A stretch of DNA of 64,000 bases from Burkholderia multivorans ATCC BAA-247. GTDB taxonomy: Bacteria > Pseudomonadota > Gammaproteobacteria > Burkholderiales > Burkholderiaceae. The position numbers and the translations under genes are program-made. This document shows positions 42,164-52,454 of this stretch, one piece after another (the first letter of the stretch is position 1; each line of letters opens with the position of its first letter). Where the stretch lies: contig NZ_CP009832.1 of NCBI RefSeq assembly GCF_000959525.1, positions 2,976,001 to 3,040,000 of the forward strand, written 5' to 3'. The notes under the pieces are model-generated. The model had not been told where the DNA came from. It searched no databases and worked only from the letters and a program-made list of their open reading frames with translations.

Positions 42164-43537
42164 ATGACGAAGAAAGTTTACGTAAAGACCTTCGGCTGCC
42201 AGATGAACGAGTACGACTCGGACAAGATGGTGGACGTACTGAATGCGGCCGAAGGCCTCGAGAAGACCGACTCCCCGGAAGACGCGGACATCATCCTGTT
42301 CAACACCTGCTCGGTGCGCGAAAAGGCGCAGGAAAAGGTGTTCTCCGATCTCGGCCGCGTGCGCGAGCTGAAGGAAGCGAAGCCCGATCTGCTGATCGGC
42401 GTCGGCGGCTGCGTCGCGAGCCAGGAAGGCGCGTCGATCGTGTCGCGCGCGCCGTACGTCGACCTCGTGTTCGGCCCGCAAACGCTGCACCGCCTGCCGC
42501 AGATGATCGACGCACGCCGCACGAGCGGCCGCGCGCAGGTCGACATCACGTTCCCCGAAATCGAGAAGTTCGATCACCTGCCGCCCGCGCGCGTCGAAGG
42601 GCCGACCGCGTTCGTGTCGATCATGGAAGGCTGCTCGAAGTACTGCAGCTACTGCGTCGTGCCGTACACGCGCGGCGACGAAGTCTCGCGCCCGCTCGAC
42701 GACGTGCTGACCGAAGTCGCGGGTCTCGCCGATCAGGGCGTGCGCGAAGTCACGCTGCTCGGCCAGAATGTGAACGCGTATCGTGGCGCGCTGACGGCCG
42801 GCTCGTCGGAGGTCGCCGATTTCGCGACGCTGATCGAATACGTCGCCGACATTCCGGGCATCGAACGGATCCGCTATACAACCTCGCATCCGAAGGAATT
42901 CACGCAGCGGCTGATCGACACGTACGCGAAGGTGCCGAAGCTCGTGAACCATCTGCACCTGCCGGTGCAGCACGGTTCGGACCGTATCCTGATGGCGATG
43001 AAGCGCGGCTACACGGTGCTCGAATACAAGTCGGTGATCCGCAAGCTGCGCGCGATCCGTCCCGACCTGTCGCTGTCGACCGACCTGATCGTCGGCTTCC
43101 CCGGCGAAACGGAAGAGGATTTCGACAAGATGATGGCACTCGTGCACGACATGCGCTACGACACGAGCTTCTCGTTCATCTACAGCCCGCGCCCCGGCAC
43201 GCCGGCCGCGAACCTGCACGACGACACGCCGCGCGACGTGAAGCTCAAGCGGCTGCAGCTCGTGCAGGCGACGATCGAGGAAAACGTCGCGCGCATCAGC
43301 CAGTCGATGGTCGGCAAGGTCGAGCGTATCCTCGTTGAAGGGCCGTCGCGCAAGGATCCGAACGAACTCGCGGGCCGCACCGAGAACAACCGGGTCGTGA
43401 ACTTCCCGGCGCCGCTCGCCGCGCATCCGCGCCTGATCGGCCAGATGATCGACGTGAAGATCAACCACGCGTATCCGCACTCGCTGCGCGGCGAACTCGT
43501 GCTCGTCAGCGACGACGCGAGCGCAGCCACGCACTAG
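42164..43537 (+). CDS. miaB: tRNA-2-methylthio-N6-dimethylallyladenosine synthase
   Basis: Radical-SAM methylthiotransferase that converts i6A37 to ms2i6A37 in tRNAs reading UNN codons. The 457-residue protein has the N-terminal auxiliary cluster cysteines in [20 protein letters not shown] and GVGGCVASQ, the radical-SAM motif [12 protein letters not shown] (~158-169) and a C-terminal TRAM domain (from about residue 380). It starts the miaB-phoH-ybeY-corC-lnt block, which is conserved in proteobacteria. Confidence 0.96.
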   Translation: MTKKVYVKTFGCQMNEYDSDKMVDVLNAAEGLEKTDSPEDADIILFNTCSVREKAQEKVFSDLGRVRELKEAKPDLLIGVGGCVASQEGASIVSRAPYVDLVFGPQTLHRLPQMIDARRTSGRAQVDITFPEIEKFDHLPPARVEGPTAFVSIMEGCSKYCSYCVVPYTRGDEVSRPLDDVLTEVAGLADQGVREVTLLGQNVNAYRGALTAGSSEVADFATLIEYVADIPGIERIRYTTSHPKEFTQRLIDTYAKVPKLVNHLHLPVQHGSDRILMAMKRGYTVLEYKSVIRKLRAIRPDLSLSTDLIVGFPGETEEDFDKMMALVHDMRYDTSFSFIYSPRPGTPAANLHDDTPRDVKLKRLQLVQATIEENVARISQSMVGKVERILVEGPSRKDPNELAGRTENNRVVNFPAPLAAHPRLIGQMIDVKINHAYPHSLRGELVLVSDDASAATH

Positions 43538-43606
43538 GCCCGGTGCGCTGAAACGCATGCGTTTCCGCGCCGCCGGCCGCCAGCCCAACAGGAGCCCGAC
43601 GCCACT

Positions 43607-44653
43607 TTGAAGCCCGCTCAAGCACTGGAATTCACCGCGCCGCGCGACGACAACGCGCGCCTCGCGAATCTCTGCGGCCCGCTCGACGAAAACCTGCGGC
43701 AGATCGAACAGGCGCTCGATGTCACGCTCGCGCGACGCGGGCACCGGATCGCGATCCGCGGGCGCGGCGCCAAGCTCGCACTCGCCGCGCTCGAAAACTT
43801 CTACAACCGCGCGCGCGATCCGCTGTCGGTCGACGACATCCAGCTCGCGCTCGTCGAAGTACGCCACACGAGCGGCAACGGCCGCCAGGACACGCTCGAC
43901 GTGCGTTTTCGCGGCGACCCCGATCATCCGTTCGACGAGCCGACCGTCCAGCTCGACGACGACGAGGCGCTCGAGGAGCCGGCGCCGAAGCTCTACACGC
44001 GGCGCGCCGATCTGCGCGGCCGCACGCCGGCGCAGCGCGAGTATCTGAAGCAGATCCTGTCGCACGACGTGACGTTCGGCATCGGGCCGGCCGGTACCGG
44101 CAAGACCTATCTCGCGGTCGCATGCGCGGTCGACGCGCTCGAGCGCGATCAGGTCAAGCGCATCGTGCTGACGCGTCCGGCCGTCGAGGCCGGCGAGCGG
44201 CTCGGCTTCCTGCCGGGCGATCTCGCGCAGAAGGTCGATCCGTATCTGCGGCCGCTGTACGACGCGCTGTACGACCTGCTCGGGTTCGACAAGACCGCGA
44301 AGATGTTCGAGCGCCAGATGATCGAGATCGCGCCGCTCGCGTACATGCGCGGCCGCACGCTGAACCATGCGTTCATCATCCTCGACGAAGCGCAGAACAC
44401 GACGCCGGAGCAGATGAAGATGTTCCTCACGCGGATCGGCTTCGGCTCGAAGGCCGTCGTGACCGGCGACACGAGCCAGGTCGATCTGCCGCGCGGCCAC
44501 AAGAGCGGCCTCGTCGAGGCGCAGCAGGTGCTCGGCGGTGTGCGCGGCATCGCGCTCACGCGCTTCACGAGCGCGGACGTCGTGCGTCACCCGCTCGTCG
44601 CGCGCATCGTCGAGGCGTACGACGATTTCCACGCGCAGCACAAGGACGCCTAA
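43607..44653 (+). CDS. ybeZ: PhoH family ATPase (YbeZ)
   Basis: A 348-residue P-loop ATPase that works with YbeY in rRNA processing. Walker A is [13 protein letters not shown] (~162-174), Walker [21 protein letters not shown] (~256-275), and [12 protein letters not shown] is the family motif after it. The start is a rare TTG at 43607, with AGGAG about 12 bases upstream; no ATG or GTG in frame gives the family N-terminus MKPAQALEF. It follows miaB by 69 bases. Confidence 0.92.
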   Translation: MKPAQALEFTAPRDDNARLANLCGPLDENLRQIEQALDVTLARRGHRIAIRGRGAKLALAALENFYNRARDPLSVDDIQLALVEVRHTSGNGRQDTLDVRFRGDPDHPFDEPTVQLDDDEALEEPAPKLYTRRADLRGRTPAQREYLKQILSHDVTFGIGPAGTGKTYLAVACAVDALERDQVKRIVLTRPAVEAGERLGFLPGDLAQKVDPYLRPLYDALYDLLGFDKTAKMFERQMIEIAPLAYMRGRTLNHAFIILDEAQNTTPEQMKMFLTRIGFGSKAVVTGDTSQVDLPRGHKSGLVEAQQVLGGVRGIALTRFTSADVVRHPLVARIVEAYDDFHAQHKDA

Positions 44654-44807
44654 CGGGACGCGTGAACACGCCGAACGCGCGAAGCGCGACCGGACCCGGC
44701 CCGCTGGTGCGCGCCGGGTCTTTTTTCGTCCGCGCACGGGCAGCCGGAATTCGGGCGCAATCGACCGTTTGGTGTATCCTCATCGCGTTCCAATCGCCGT
44801 ACGCGTC

Positions 44808-45584
44808 ATGAAATCCACCCGTTCTCGCAAGTCGGGGCGCGCCGAGTCCGCCGCGTCCGAATCCACCCGCGTGTCGCTGTTCGATGCGAAGGGCAAGGCC
44901 CGCACCGTGAAGGCGCAGGGGCTGCGAATCGACTTTCCGGACGGCCGCAGCCTGATGTTCGACCTGTCGGGCAGCTCGGGCGACGCCGCCGTCGCGATCG
45001 TCGCGCAGCACAACGATCCGGCGATGCGCGCGAAGCTCGCGCTGCAGCCCGAGCATTACGACAGCCTCACGTTGCACGTCGGCGCCGAACCGGCGCCGCG
45101 CGACGAAGACGACGATGGCGAGCAGCGCGAGCAGGAACTCGACCTGTCCGTGCAATACGGCGACGAAATCACGAGCGCGGTGCGCAAGACGCTGCCGAAG
45201 CGCAAGCTGATCGCCGAATGGCTCGCGCCGGCGCTGTTCGCGAACGCGCAGATCACGGTGCGCTTCGTCGGCGAAACGGAAGGCCGCACGCTGAACGCCG
45301 GCTATCGCCACAAGGACTATCCGACCAACGTGCTGACGTTCGCCTACGATCCGGCGCCGGACGGCACCGTGATCGGCGATCTCGTGCTGTGCTGCCCCGT
45401 CGTCGAGAAGGAAGCGCGCGAGCAGGACAAGCCGCTCGCGGCCCACTACGCGCACCTGCTCGTGCACGGCGCGCTGCATGCGCAGGGCTACGATCACGAG
45501 ACGAGCGACGAGGACGCCGCCGAGATGGAAGCGCTCGAAGTCGACATTCTCGCGAAGCTGGGCTTTCCGAACCCGTACCGGTAA
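44808..45584 (+). CDS. ybeY: Endoribonuclease YbeY with N-terminal extension
   Basis: Zinc-dependent RNase for 16S rRNA 3'-end maturation and ribosome quality control. The catalytic domain occupies the last ~150 of 258 residues; its metal motif is [15 protein letters not shown] (HxxxHxxxxxH). Family proteins are usually ~150-190 residues. Here about 110 extra residues precede the LSVQYGD strand that opens the normal domain; they are partly folded-looking ([18 protein letters not shown]...) and end in an acidic linker (RDEDDDGEQ). The frame is uninterrupted from ATG 44808. Confidence 0.9.
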   Translation: MKSTRSRKSGRAESAASESTRVSLFDAKGKARTVKAQGLRIDFPDGRSLMFDLSGSSGDAAVAIVAQHNDPAMRAKLALQPEHYDSLTLHVGAEPAPRDEDDDGEQREQELDLSVQYGDEITSAVRKTLPKRKLIAEWLAPALFANAQITVRFVGETEGRTLNAGYRHKDYPTNVLTFAYDPAPDGTVIGDLVLCCPVVEKEAREQDKPLAAHYAHLLVHGALHAQGYDHETSDEDAAEMEALEVDILAKLGFPNPYR

Positions 45585-45596
45585 TCCGGCCGAACG

Positions 45597-46229
45597 ATGC
45601 AGAACGCCGCGACGCTCCCACCCGCCTACCCGCCGTCGATCGGCGAAGGCCGTCTGCTGACGGAAGAGGAGCTTGCGGCGTCGCTGGCGCAGACGATGCG
45701 CGACTGGGACGGCCGGCAGGATCTGTGGCTGTTCGGCTATGGCTCGCTGATCTGGAATCCCGGCCTGCCGACGGTCGCCGCCGTGCGCGCGAAGGTGCAC
45801 GGCTATCATCGCGGGCTCTATCTGTGGTCGCGCGTGAACCGCGGCACGCCCGAGCGGCCGGGCCTCGTGCTCGCGCTCGATCGCGGCGGGTCGTGCGCCG
45901 GCATCGCGTTCCGCCTCGCAGGCGCGACCGCGCAGCCGCATCTCGAAACCCTGTGGAAGCGCGAAATGCCGATGGGCTCGTACCGGCCCGCGTGGCTGCC
46001 GTGCTCGCTCGAAACCGGTGAACGCGTGACCGCGCTCGCGTTCGTGATGCGTCGCGACGCGCCGACGTACACGGGCAAGCTGCCCGATGCCGTCGTGAAG
46101 GAAGTGTTCGGCTGCGCGGCCGGCCGCTACGGCACCACGCTCGATTACGTGAGCCGCACCGTCGAAGCGCTGCGCGCGAGCGGCATTCCGGACCGCGCGC
46201 TCGAAAGCTTGCTCGCGCGATGCCGATGA
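45597..46229 (+). CDS. chaC: Gamma-glutamylcyclotransferase (ChaC family)
   Basis: Cytosolic enzyme expected to split glutathione into 5-oxoproline and Cys-Gly. The 210-residue protein has the substrate-binding LFGYGSLIWNPG (~44-55), HGYHRGLYLWS, and the catalytic glutamate in LWKREMPMGSY (~122-132). It begins 12 bases after ybeY. Its place inside the usually compact ybeY-corC pair is unusual compared with E. coli. Confidence 0.9.
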   Translation: MQNAATLPPAYPPSIGEGRLLTEEELAASLAQTMRDWDGRQDLWLFGYGSLIWNPGLPTVAAVRAKVHGYHRGLYLWSRVNRGTPERPGLVLALDRGGSCAGIAFRLAGATAQPHLETLWKREMPMGSYRPAWLPCSLETGERVTALAFVMRRDAPTYTGKLPDAVVKEVFGCAAGRYGTTLDYVSRTVEALRASGIPDRALESLLARCR

Positions 46230-46477
46230 TGCGCCGCGCTGCGCGTCCCGCTCGCGCTGCCGCGCCGCTGTGCGCGGACGGCCGCCGTGCGGGGCCGACA
46301 GATGCTGCGGCCCTCAATTCGCGGCGGGTGCGCGCCGGTTTCGCTTTCCGACTGCGCACCGTCGCGCTGATCGCCGCCGCCAGCGTCGCGCTGTCGGGCT
46401 GCGGCGTGTTCGGCTGCGGCGGCGCCGCGACCAACGGCGCGGCCATCGGCGGCTGCTCGGCCGGCATGCGGTTCTGA
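46220..46477 (+). CDS. Small lipoprotein, start uncertain
   Basis: The reliable part is the C-terminal half: a hydrophobic stretch TVALIAAASVALSGCGVFG with lipobox LSGC, then a Gly/Cys-rich tail (CGGAATNGAAIGGCSAGMRF). Burkholderiales encode short lipoproteins ending in similar GC...GMRF or GVRF tails. The frame opens at ATG 46220, overlapping chaC, but a GTG at 46328 would give a signal peptide of normal length and is more likely. Function unknown. Confidence 0.6.
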   Translation: MPMMRRAARPARAAAPLCADGRRAGPTDAAALNSRRVRAGFAFRLRTVALIAAASVALSGCGVFGCGGAATNGAAIGGCSAGMRF

Positions 46478-46815
46478 ACGGTGCGCGGCACGGCGCACGC
46501 GTGCGGCGGAATGTCGCCGGCGCGAGCCGGGCGGCATCCGGCGCGGCACATCGGCCGCCGCCCTGCACCTTTGGCCGGCTTCCCCCGTTCCGCGATTGCT
46601 CGTCGCCGCATGGCGCTGCGGGCTACGCGGGCGCACTTTTCTGAGATAGGATGGGAAGCAGGCCGCCGCCCCGCCCGGCGCGGCCGTTTCCCGAGCGGAG
46701 CAGCGCGGCCGCGCGCATCGGCCGAACGGCCGGCGCGACACGGACCTGCCATCCCCTTGGTGTATCCTTGCCTACTCCGTGACAGCGCGCCCCGGCACGA
46801 CCCGGGCGCACCACC
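46478..46815. other. Intergenic region upstream of corC
   Basis: This 338-base stretch holds no convincing coding frame. The 12-mer TTGGTGTATCCT at 46757-46768, 47 bases before corC, also occurs 27 bases before ybeY (44769-44780), and may be a promoter element. No terminator was recognised. Confidence 0.4.
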
Positions 46816-47703
46816 ATGAACGATTCGTATCCCAGTCGAAAGCCAACCGACAAACCGCAAGAAAAGCGCTCGCTGCTCGAGCGCCTGACCGACTTCATCT
46901 CGCCCGAGCCCGAATCCCGCGGCGAGCTGCTCGAAATCCTCCAGGACGCGCACGAACGCAACCTGATCGACGCCGATTCGCTGTCGATGATCGAAGGCGT
47001 ATTCCAGGTATCCGACCTGTGCGCACGCGACATCATGGTGCCGCGCGCCCAGATGGACGCGATCAACATCGCCGACAAGCCCGAGGATTTCATCCCGTTC
47101 GTCCTCGAAAAGGCGCACTCGCGCTACCCCGTGTACGAGGAGAACCGCGACAACGTGATCGGCGTGCTGCTCGCGAAGGACCTGCTGCGGTTCTACGCGG
47201 AAGAGGAATTCGACGTGCGCGGGATGCTGCGCCCGGCCGTGTTCATTCCCGAATCGAAGCGCCTGAACGTGCTGCTGCATGACTTCCGCGTGAACCGCAA
47301 TCACCTTGCGATCGTCGTCGACGAGTACGGCGGCGTCGCGGGCCTGATCACGATCGAGGACGTGCTCGAGCAGATCGTCGGCGACATCGAGGACGAATAC
47401 GACTTCGACGAGGAAGCCGGCAACATCATCTCGGGGCCGGACGGCCGCTACCGCGTGCGCGCGCTGACCGAGATCGAGCAGTTCAACGAGGTGTTCGGCA
47501 CCGATTTCTCCGACGAGGAGGTCGACACGATCGGCGGGCTGATCACCCATCATTTCGGCCGCGTGCCGCACCGCGGCGAAAAGCTGCAGCTCGGCAACCT
47601 CGTATTCGAGATCCAGCGCGGCGACGCGCGCCAGATTCACGTGCTGCTGGTGCGCCGCAACCCGCTCGCGAGCCGTCGCGCCGAAGCCTCGCACGAGGAC
47701 TGA
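46816..47703 (+). CDS. corC: HlyC/CorC family CBS-domain protein
   Basis: A 295-residue cytoplasmic protein (YbeX/CorC), linked to magnesium and cobalt efflux and to ribosome biology. Two CBS domains lie at residues ~70-190 (ARDIMVPRAQMDAI; HSRYPVYEENRDNVIGVLLA; LAIVVDEYGGVAGLITIEDV), and a transporter-associated C-terminal domain at ~205-280 (RYRVRALTEIEQFNEVFGT). No membrane segment is present. lnt follows 58 bases downstream, as in many proteobacteria. Confidence 0.94.
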   Translation: MNDSYPSRKPTDKPQEKRSLLERLTDFISPEPESRGELLEILQDAHERNLIDADSLSMIEGVFQVSDLCARDIMVPRAQMDAINIADKPEDFIPFVLEKAHSRYPVYEENRDNVIGVLLAKDLLRFYAEEEFDVRGMLRPAVFIPESKRLNVLLHDFRVNRNHLAIVVDEYGGVAGLITIEDVLEQIVGDIEDEYDFDEEAGNIISGPDGRYRVRALTEIEQFNEVFGTDFSDEEVDTIGGLITHHFGRVPHRGEKLQLGNLVFEIQRGDARQIHVLLVRRNPLASRRAEASHED

Positions 47704-47761
47704 TCCGCGCGTCGCGCATCGGCCGCGCCCTTTCCAACCGCTTCGCCCACTTCCGCTTCAC

Positions 47762-49423
47762 ATGGACGATCCGATCCCGTCCCGCCCGGCTGGCGGCATT
47801 CCCGCGTCGGCGCCCGGCCGCGCGTTGCCACGCTGGCACTATCCGGTCGCGCTGCTCGCCGGCGCGGCGAACACGCTCTGCTTCGCACCGACGCCGCACG
47901 GCGGCTGGCTGCAGCTCGTCGTCTTCGTGTGGTTCTTCGCGCAGCTCACGCGCACCGCGAGCTGGCGCAGCGCCGCGCTGACCGGCGGCGCGTTCGGCTT
48001 CGGCAACTTCATCAGCGGCATCTGGTGGCTCTACATCAGCATGCACGTGTACGGCGAGATGGCCGCGCCGCTCGCGGGCGGCGCGCTCGTGCTGTTCTCG
48101 CTGTATCTGTCGCTGTATCCGGCGTTCTCGGCCGGGTTGTGGTCGTTCTGCGCCGGTCATGCATGGCATCGCCGCACGCCCGATCCGCGGCCGTTCTCGC
48201 CGAGCTGGCACGGCGCGTTCGCCTTCGCCGGCGCGTGGGCGCTCGGCGAGTGGCTGCGCGGCACCATGTTTACCGGCTTCCCGTGGCTCGCGAGCGGCTA
48301 TCCGCAGGTCGACGGGCCGTTCGCGGGCTTCGCGCCGGTCGTCGGCGTGTACGGTATCGGCTGGGTGCTCGCGCTGTTCGCCGCGCTGATCGTGCAGGCG
48401 TTCGCGGCCGCACGGCCGGCGCAGTCGCCGGCGGCCGGCGCGGCACCGCGCGCGCGCGTGCGGGTCGTCGCGCCGGCTGCCGTCGCGGTCGCGCTGGTCG
48501 CGCTCGGCGTCGCGCTGTCGCAGGCGACGTGGACGGTACCGGCGAATGCGCCGCTCACCGTGCGGCTGCTGCAGGGCAACGTGAAGCAGGACATCAAGTT
48601 CGAGCAGGCCGGCATCGACGCAGCGATCAAAATGTATCAGCAGATGATCACCGAGAAGCCGGCCGACCTGATCGTCACGCCGGAGACGGCGATCGCGGTG
48701 ATGATCCAGGAACTGCCCGAACCGTTCGCCGTCGCGATCCGCAAGTTCAGCGACACGACGGGCTCGGCGGTGCTGTTCGGCGCGGTCGGCGCGTCGGTGA
48801 CCGAGGACGGCCGCTACGTCGATTACACGAACAGCCTGTACGGCGTGACGCCAAATTCGCGCGACATCTATCACTACGACAAGCATCACCTCGTGCCTTT
48901 CGGCGAATTCATTCCGTGGGGCTTCCGCTGGTTCGTCGATCTGATGAAGATGCCGCTCGGCGATTTCGCGCGCGGCGCGCCGGTGCAGAAGCCGTTCCTC
49001 GTACGCAATCAGCCCGTGATGGCAGACATCTGCTACGAGGACATCTTCGGCGAGGAAATCGCCGCGACGATCCGCGACAATCCGCAGCCGCCCGGCGTGC
49101 TCGTCAACGTGACGAATCTCGCATGGTTCGGCGACACGATCGCGCTTGACCAGCATCTGCAGATCGCGCGGATGCGTGCGCTCGAAACGGGCCGGCCGAT
49201 GCTGCGCGCGACCAATACGGGGATGACGGCCGCGATCGACGCGCACGGTCGTGTGCTCGGGCAGTTGAAGCCGTTCACGATCGGCTCGCTCGACGTGCGC
49301 ATCGAAGGCACGAGCGGTTTCACGCCGTACGTGACGAGCGGCAACGTCACGGTGCTCGTGGTGTCGCTCGTGCTGCTCGCGTTCGGCTTCACGTTCGGGC
49401 CGGGGTTGCGGCGGCGCAAGTAG
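47762..49423 (+). CDS. lnt: Apolipoprotein N-acyltransferase
   Basis: Inner-membrane enzyme that adds the third acyl chain to lipoproteins, needed for outer-membrane sorting by Lol. The 553-residue protein has about six N-terminal membrane helices, a periplasmic nitrilase domain and a C-terminal helix. The catalytic triad is visible as Glu308 (VTPETA), Lys374 (DKHHLVPFGE) and Cys424 (ICYEDIFGEE). The N-terminal ~25 residues before the first helix are Pro/Arg-rich, so the true start could be slightly downstream. Confidence 0.95.
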   Translation: MDDPIPSRPAGGIPASAPGRALPRWHYPVALLAGAANTLCFAPTPHGGWLQLVVFVWFFAQLTRTASWRSAALTGGAFGFGNFISGIWWLYISMHVYGEMAAPLAGGALVLFSLYLSLYPAFSAGLWSFCAGHAWHRRTPDPRPFSPSWHGAFAFAGAWALGEWLRGTMFTGFPWLASGYPQVDGPFAGFAPVVGVYGIGWVLALFAALIVQAFAAARPAQSPAAGAAPRARVRVVAPAAVAVALVALGVALSQATWTVPANAPLTVRLLQGNVKQDIKFEQAGIDAAIKMYQQMITEKPADLIVTPETAIAVMIQELPEPFAVAIRKFSDTTGSAVLFGAVGASVTEDGRYVDYTNSLYGVTPNSRDIYHYDKHHLVPFGEFIPWGFRWFVDLMKMPLGDFARGAPVQKPFLVRNQPVMADICYEDIFGEEIAATIRDNPQPPGVLVNVTNLAWFGDTIALDQHLQIARMRALETGRPMLRATNTGMTAAIDAHGRVLGQLKPFTIGSLDVRIEGTSGFTPYVTSGNVTVLVVSLVLLAFGFTFGPGLRRRK

Positions 49424-49475
49424 GCCGCAACGAGGCCGCGCAATCGTCCGACGCGCGGCGGCCCACGCGCAGGTG

Positions 49476-51125
49476 TCAGCGCGCGGGCGAGCTAGCGTGC
49501 GACTGCGTCGCGGCCAGCTGTTGCAAGTCGCCCGCCACCGCGTCCATCACCGGTTGCCAGTCGCCGAACGTGCGCTGCCGATACAGCGTCGCAGTCGGAT
49601 ACCACGGACTGTCGCTGCGCTCGAGCAGCCACGGCCAATGCGGATTCACGTCGAGCAGCACCCAGGTCCGTGCGCCGAGCGCACCGGCCAGATGCGCAAC
49701 CGACGTGCAAACGGTAATCACGAGATCCAGCGCGCCGATGAACGCGGCCGTGTCGTCGAAACTCTTCAGCTCGGACGTGCAGTCCTCGATCGCGAAACCG
49801 CTCGCGCGCGCGGCCGCGACGTCCGCATCCGCGCCCGGCTGCAGCGAATAGAACGCGACGCCGTCGATCGCGCGAAACGCATGCGCATACCGTTCGACGC
49901 CGACGCGCCGAAACGGATTGCGCTGATGTCCGGCACTACCCGTCCACACGAGGCCGACTTTCAGCCGCCGCTCGCGCGCGAGGCGGGCGCGCCACGCATC
50001 GATGGCGCGCGCATCGGCCCGCAGGTACGGCACCGACGACGCGAGCGTGTCGTGCTCGATCCCGAGCATCAGCGGCAGGCCGATCAGCGGCACTTCGTAG
50101 TCGAACGCCGGCAGCGCCGCGATGTCGCCGCCCGCGCCGAATTCGTCCGCATGCGCGCCGAGGCTGCGCTGCAGGAGCGTGCCGAGCAGCGGGAAGGTGT
50201 TCCACACGAGCCGGCCGCCCTCGCGGTGCACACGTTCGGCAAGCGGCGCGACGAAGCGGCAGAACTGCAGCACGTCGCCGAGGCCCTGCTCGCCCCACAG
50301 CAACAGCGTCTTGCCCTTGAGCGGTTCGCCCTGCCAGCGCGGACCCGGTAGCGCCGGGCGCCGGCCGCGCAACTCGCCCGCGCCGTCCCATCGCGCTTCG
50401 TGCCCACGCCAGCCGGCCGCGTAATTGCCGCGCACGAGGTGAATGATCGCGAGGTTGAAACGGTACGACGGATCGTCCGGCGCGAGTTCGGCGGCGCGCG
50501 CCGCGTAGCGCTCGGCGTCGTCCCAGCGCTGCGCCTCCTTCATCGCCATCGCGACGTTGTTCATCGCGAGCGCATTGTCCGGCGCCAGTTCGACGAGCCG
50601 TGTCGCGCAGACGAGCGCGCGGTCGAGATTGCGCATCGCGAGCTGCGCGACGACGAGATTGATCCACGCCTGCACGTCGCACGGATCGGCTTGCACGGCC
50701 GCCTCGAGCAGTGCGACTTCTTCCGCGCGATCGCCGCCCGACAGCCGCACCGCGATCGCCAGATTGTTGCGCAGCGACGGCCGGTCGGGATCGAGGGCCA
50801 GCGCGGCGCGGTACGGCGCGACGGCGTCCGCATGGCGGCCGGCCATCTGCAGCGCATAACCGTAATTGAAGTGCGCTGCGGCATCCGCATGCACGCGCGC
50901 CGCGCATGCGGCGAGCGCGACCGCGTCGCCGGTGCGCTGCCGCGCGACGAGCGCCGACGTCAGTTGCGACAGCGCGGCCGAGTCGACCGGATGAAGGTGC
51001 GCCGCAGCGGCGAGCCACAGCGCGCGCGCGTCGTGCTCGCCGCGCGACTGCGCATCCGCGGCCCGTTCGAGCAGGGCCGCCAGCGGCGGGAGCAGCGGAA
51101 TCAGGAGGTCGTTCGAATCGTTCAT
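49476..51125 (-). CDS. Tetratricopeptide repeat protein with glycosyltransferase-like C-terminus
   Basis: A 549-residue protein. The first ~270 residues are a run of TPR-like helical hairpins ([42 protein letters not shown] and others); the last ~270 residues look like a GT-B glycosyltransferase half ([56 protein letters not shown]), resembling heptosyltransferase or O-GlcNAc-transferase type proteins. A role in protein or surface glycosylation is likely but the acceptor is unknown. Start ATG 51125 lacks a strong ribosome-binding site. It is divergent from glyQ. Confidence 0.8.
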   Translation of the reverse strand: MNDSNDLLIPLLPPLAALLERAADAQSRGEHDARALWLAAAAHLHPVDSAALSQLTSALVARQRTGDAVALAACAARVHADAAAHFNYGYALQMAGRHADAVAPYRAALALDPDRPSLRNNLAIAVRLSGGDRAEEVALLEAAVQADPCDVQAWINLVVAQLAMRNLDRALVCATRLVELAPDNALAMNNVAMAMKEAQRWDDAERYAARAAELAPDDPSYRFNLAIIHLVRGNYAAGWRGHEARWDGAGELRGRRPALPGPRWQGEPLKGKTLLLWGEQGLGDVLQFCRFVAPLAERVHREGGRLVWNTFPLLGTLLQRSLGAHADEFGAGGDIAALPAFDYEVPLIGLPLMLGIEHDTLASSVPYLRADARAIDAWRARLARERRLKVGLVWTGSAGHQRNPFRRVGVERYAHAFRAIDGVAFYSLQPGADADVAAARASGFAIEDCTSELKSFDDTAAFIGALDLVITVCTSVAHLAGALGARTWVLLDVNPHWPWLLERSDSPWYPTATLYRQRTFGDWQPVMDAVAGDLQQLAATQSHASSPAR

Positions 51126-51427
51126 GCAGTCGGAATCGCCGGTCGGATGCGCGATGCGCGCCCCGCAATACGCGCATCTTAACGTCCCCGCGGCATGGGC
51201 CCGCGGCTGCCGCGCGACGCACGCGCACCATCGCGAACGATGTGCGCGGCACCGCGTGCGCGGGCCGCCCGACCCGCTCGGGCAGCGTTCCGGCCGCATC
51301 GGCGCGCCGATCCGGTAAAATTGCGCGTTTCAGCACACTAACAAGCCGCGCCGCCGCGCGAGCCGCCGCTCCGGGCCCCGCCCGGAACGCCGCCCGCAAC
51401 GGAGCGCCAGCGCCACGAAGGCTCTTC
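51126..51427. other. Divergent region upstream of glyQ
   Basis: In this 302-base region a TAAAAT at 51316-51321 may be the glyQ -10, but no -35 is properly spaced. No T-box-like leader or hairpin-plus-T terminator was found, and no coding frame is supported. Confidence 0.4.
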
Positions 51428-52432
51428 ATGCTTACGTTTCAGCAAATCATCCTGACGCTGCAGTCCTACTGGGACAAGCAGGGTTGCGCTCTGCTCCAGC
51501 CCATCGACATGGAAGTCGGCGCGGGCACGTCGCACGTCCACACGTTCCTGCGCGCGGTCGGCCCCGAGCCGTGGCGCGCCGCTTACGTGCAGCCGTCGCG
51601 CCGCCCGAAGGACGGCCGCTACGGCGAGAACCCGAACCGGCTGCAGCACTACTACCAGTATCAGGTCGTGCTCAAGCCGGCGCCGGAGAACATCCTCGAC
51701 CTGTACCTCGGCTCGCTGGAAGCGCTCGGCTTCGATCTGAAGCAGAACGACGTGCGCTTCGTCGAGGACGACTGGGAGAACCCGACGCTCGGCGCGTGGG
51801 GCCTCGGCTGGGAAGTGTGGCTGAACGGGATGGAAGTCACGCAGTTCACGTACTTCCAGCAGGTCGGCGGCCTCGATTGCAAGCCGGTGCTCGGCGAGAT
51901 CACGTACGGCCTCGAGCGTCTCGCGATGTACCTGCAGAAGGTCGAGAACGTGTACGACCTGATCTGGACGGAGTGGGAGGAACAGGGCCCGAACGGCCCC
52001 GAGATCCGCCGCCTCACGTACGGTGACGTCTATCACCAGAACGAAGTCGAGCAGTCGACGTACAACTTCGAGTACGCGAACGTCGATCTGCTGTTCACGT
52101 TCTTCAACAGCTACGAAGCGGAAGCGAAGCGGATGATCGAAGCGCAGCTCGCGCTGCCCGCATACGAGCTCGTGCTGAAGGCCGGCCACACGTTCAACCT
52201 GCTCGATGCGCGCGGCGCGATCTCGGTCACCGAGCGTGCGGCGTACATCGGCCGCATCCGCGCGCTGTCGCGTCTCGTCGCGCAGGCGTACTACGACTCG
52301 CGCGAGAAGCTCGGCTTCCCGATGCTCGGCAACCCGCCGGGCGTGCCGGGCCTCACCACCGATGCCCAGGATGCCGCGCAGCCGGCGTGGGCGCCGCCGC
52401 TGAAGGTCGAACGCAAGATCGATCAGGACTGA
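51428..52432 (+). CDS. glyQ: Glycyl-tRNA synthetase alpha subunit
   Basis: Catalytic subunit of the heterotetrameric (alpha2beta2) glycyl-tRNA synthetase, which charges tRNA-Gly. The 334-residue protein has the class II core: [60 protein letters not shown] and [20 protein letters not shown]. The last ~35 residues are a proline-rich tail longer than in E. coli (about 303 residues). glyS follows 22 bases later. Confidence 0.96.
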   Translation: MLTFQQIILTLQSYWDKQGCALLQPIDMEVGAGTSHVHTFLRAVGPEPWRAAYVQPSRRPKDGRYGENPNRLQHYYQYQVVLKPAPENILDLYLGSLEALGFDLKQNDVRFVEDDWENPTLGAWGLGWEVWLNGMEVTQFTYFQQVGGLDCKPVLGEITYGLERLAMYLQKVENVYDLIWTEWEEQGPNGPEIRRLTYGDVYHQNEVEQSTYNFEYANVDLLFTFFNSYEAEAKRMIEAQLALPAYELVLKAGHTFNLLDARGAISVTERAAYIGRIRALSRLVAQAYYDSREKLGFPMLGNPPGVPGLTTDAQDAAQPAWAPPLKVERKIDQD

Positions 52433-52454
52433 CGAGACGAGATTTCTTCACACC

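Noticed and set aside
42032-44737. A 901-codon open frame antisense to miaB and phoH
   Set aside because: Covers two well-supported genes on the other strand, has a biased Arg/Val/Asp/Glu composition and no recognisable motif.
45253-47694. An 813-codon antisense frame over ybeY, chaC and corC
   Set aside because: Same reasons: three certain genes on the opposite strand and low-complexity composition.
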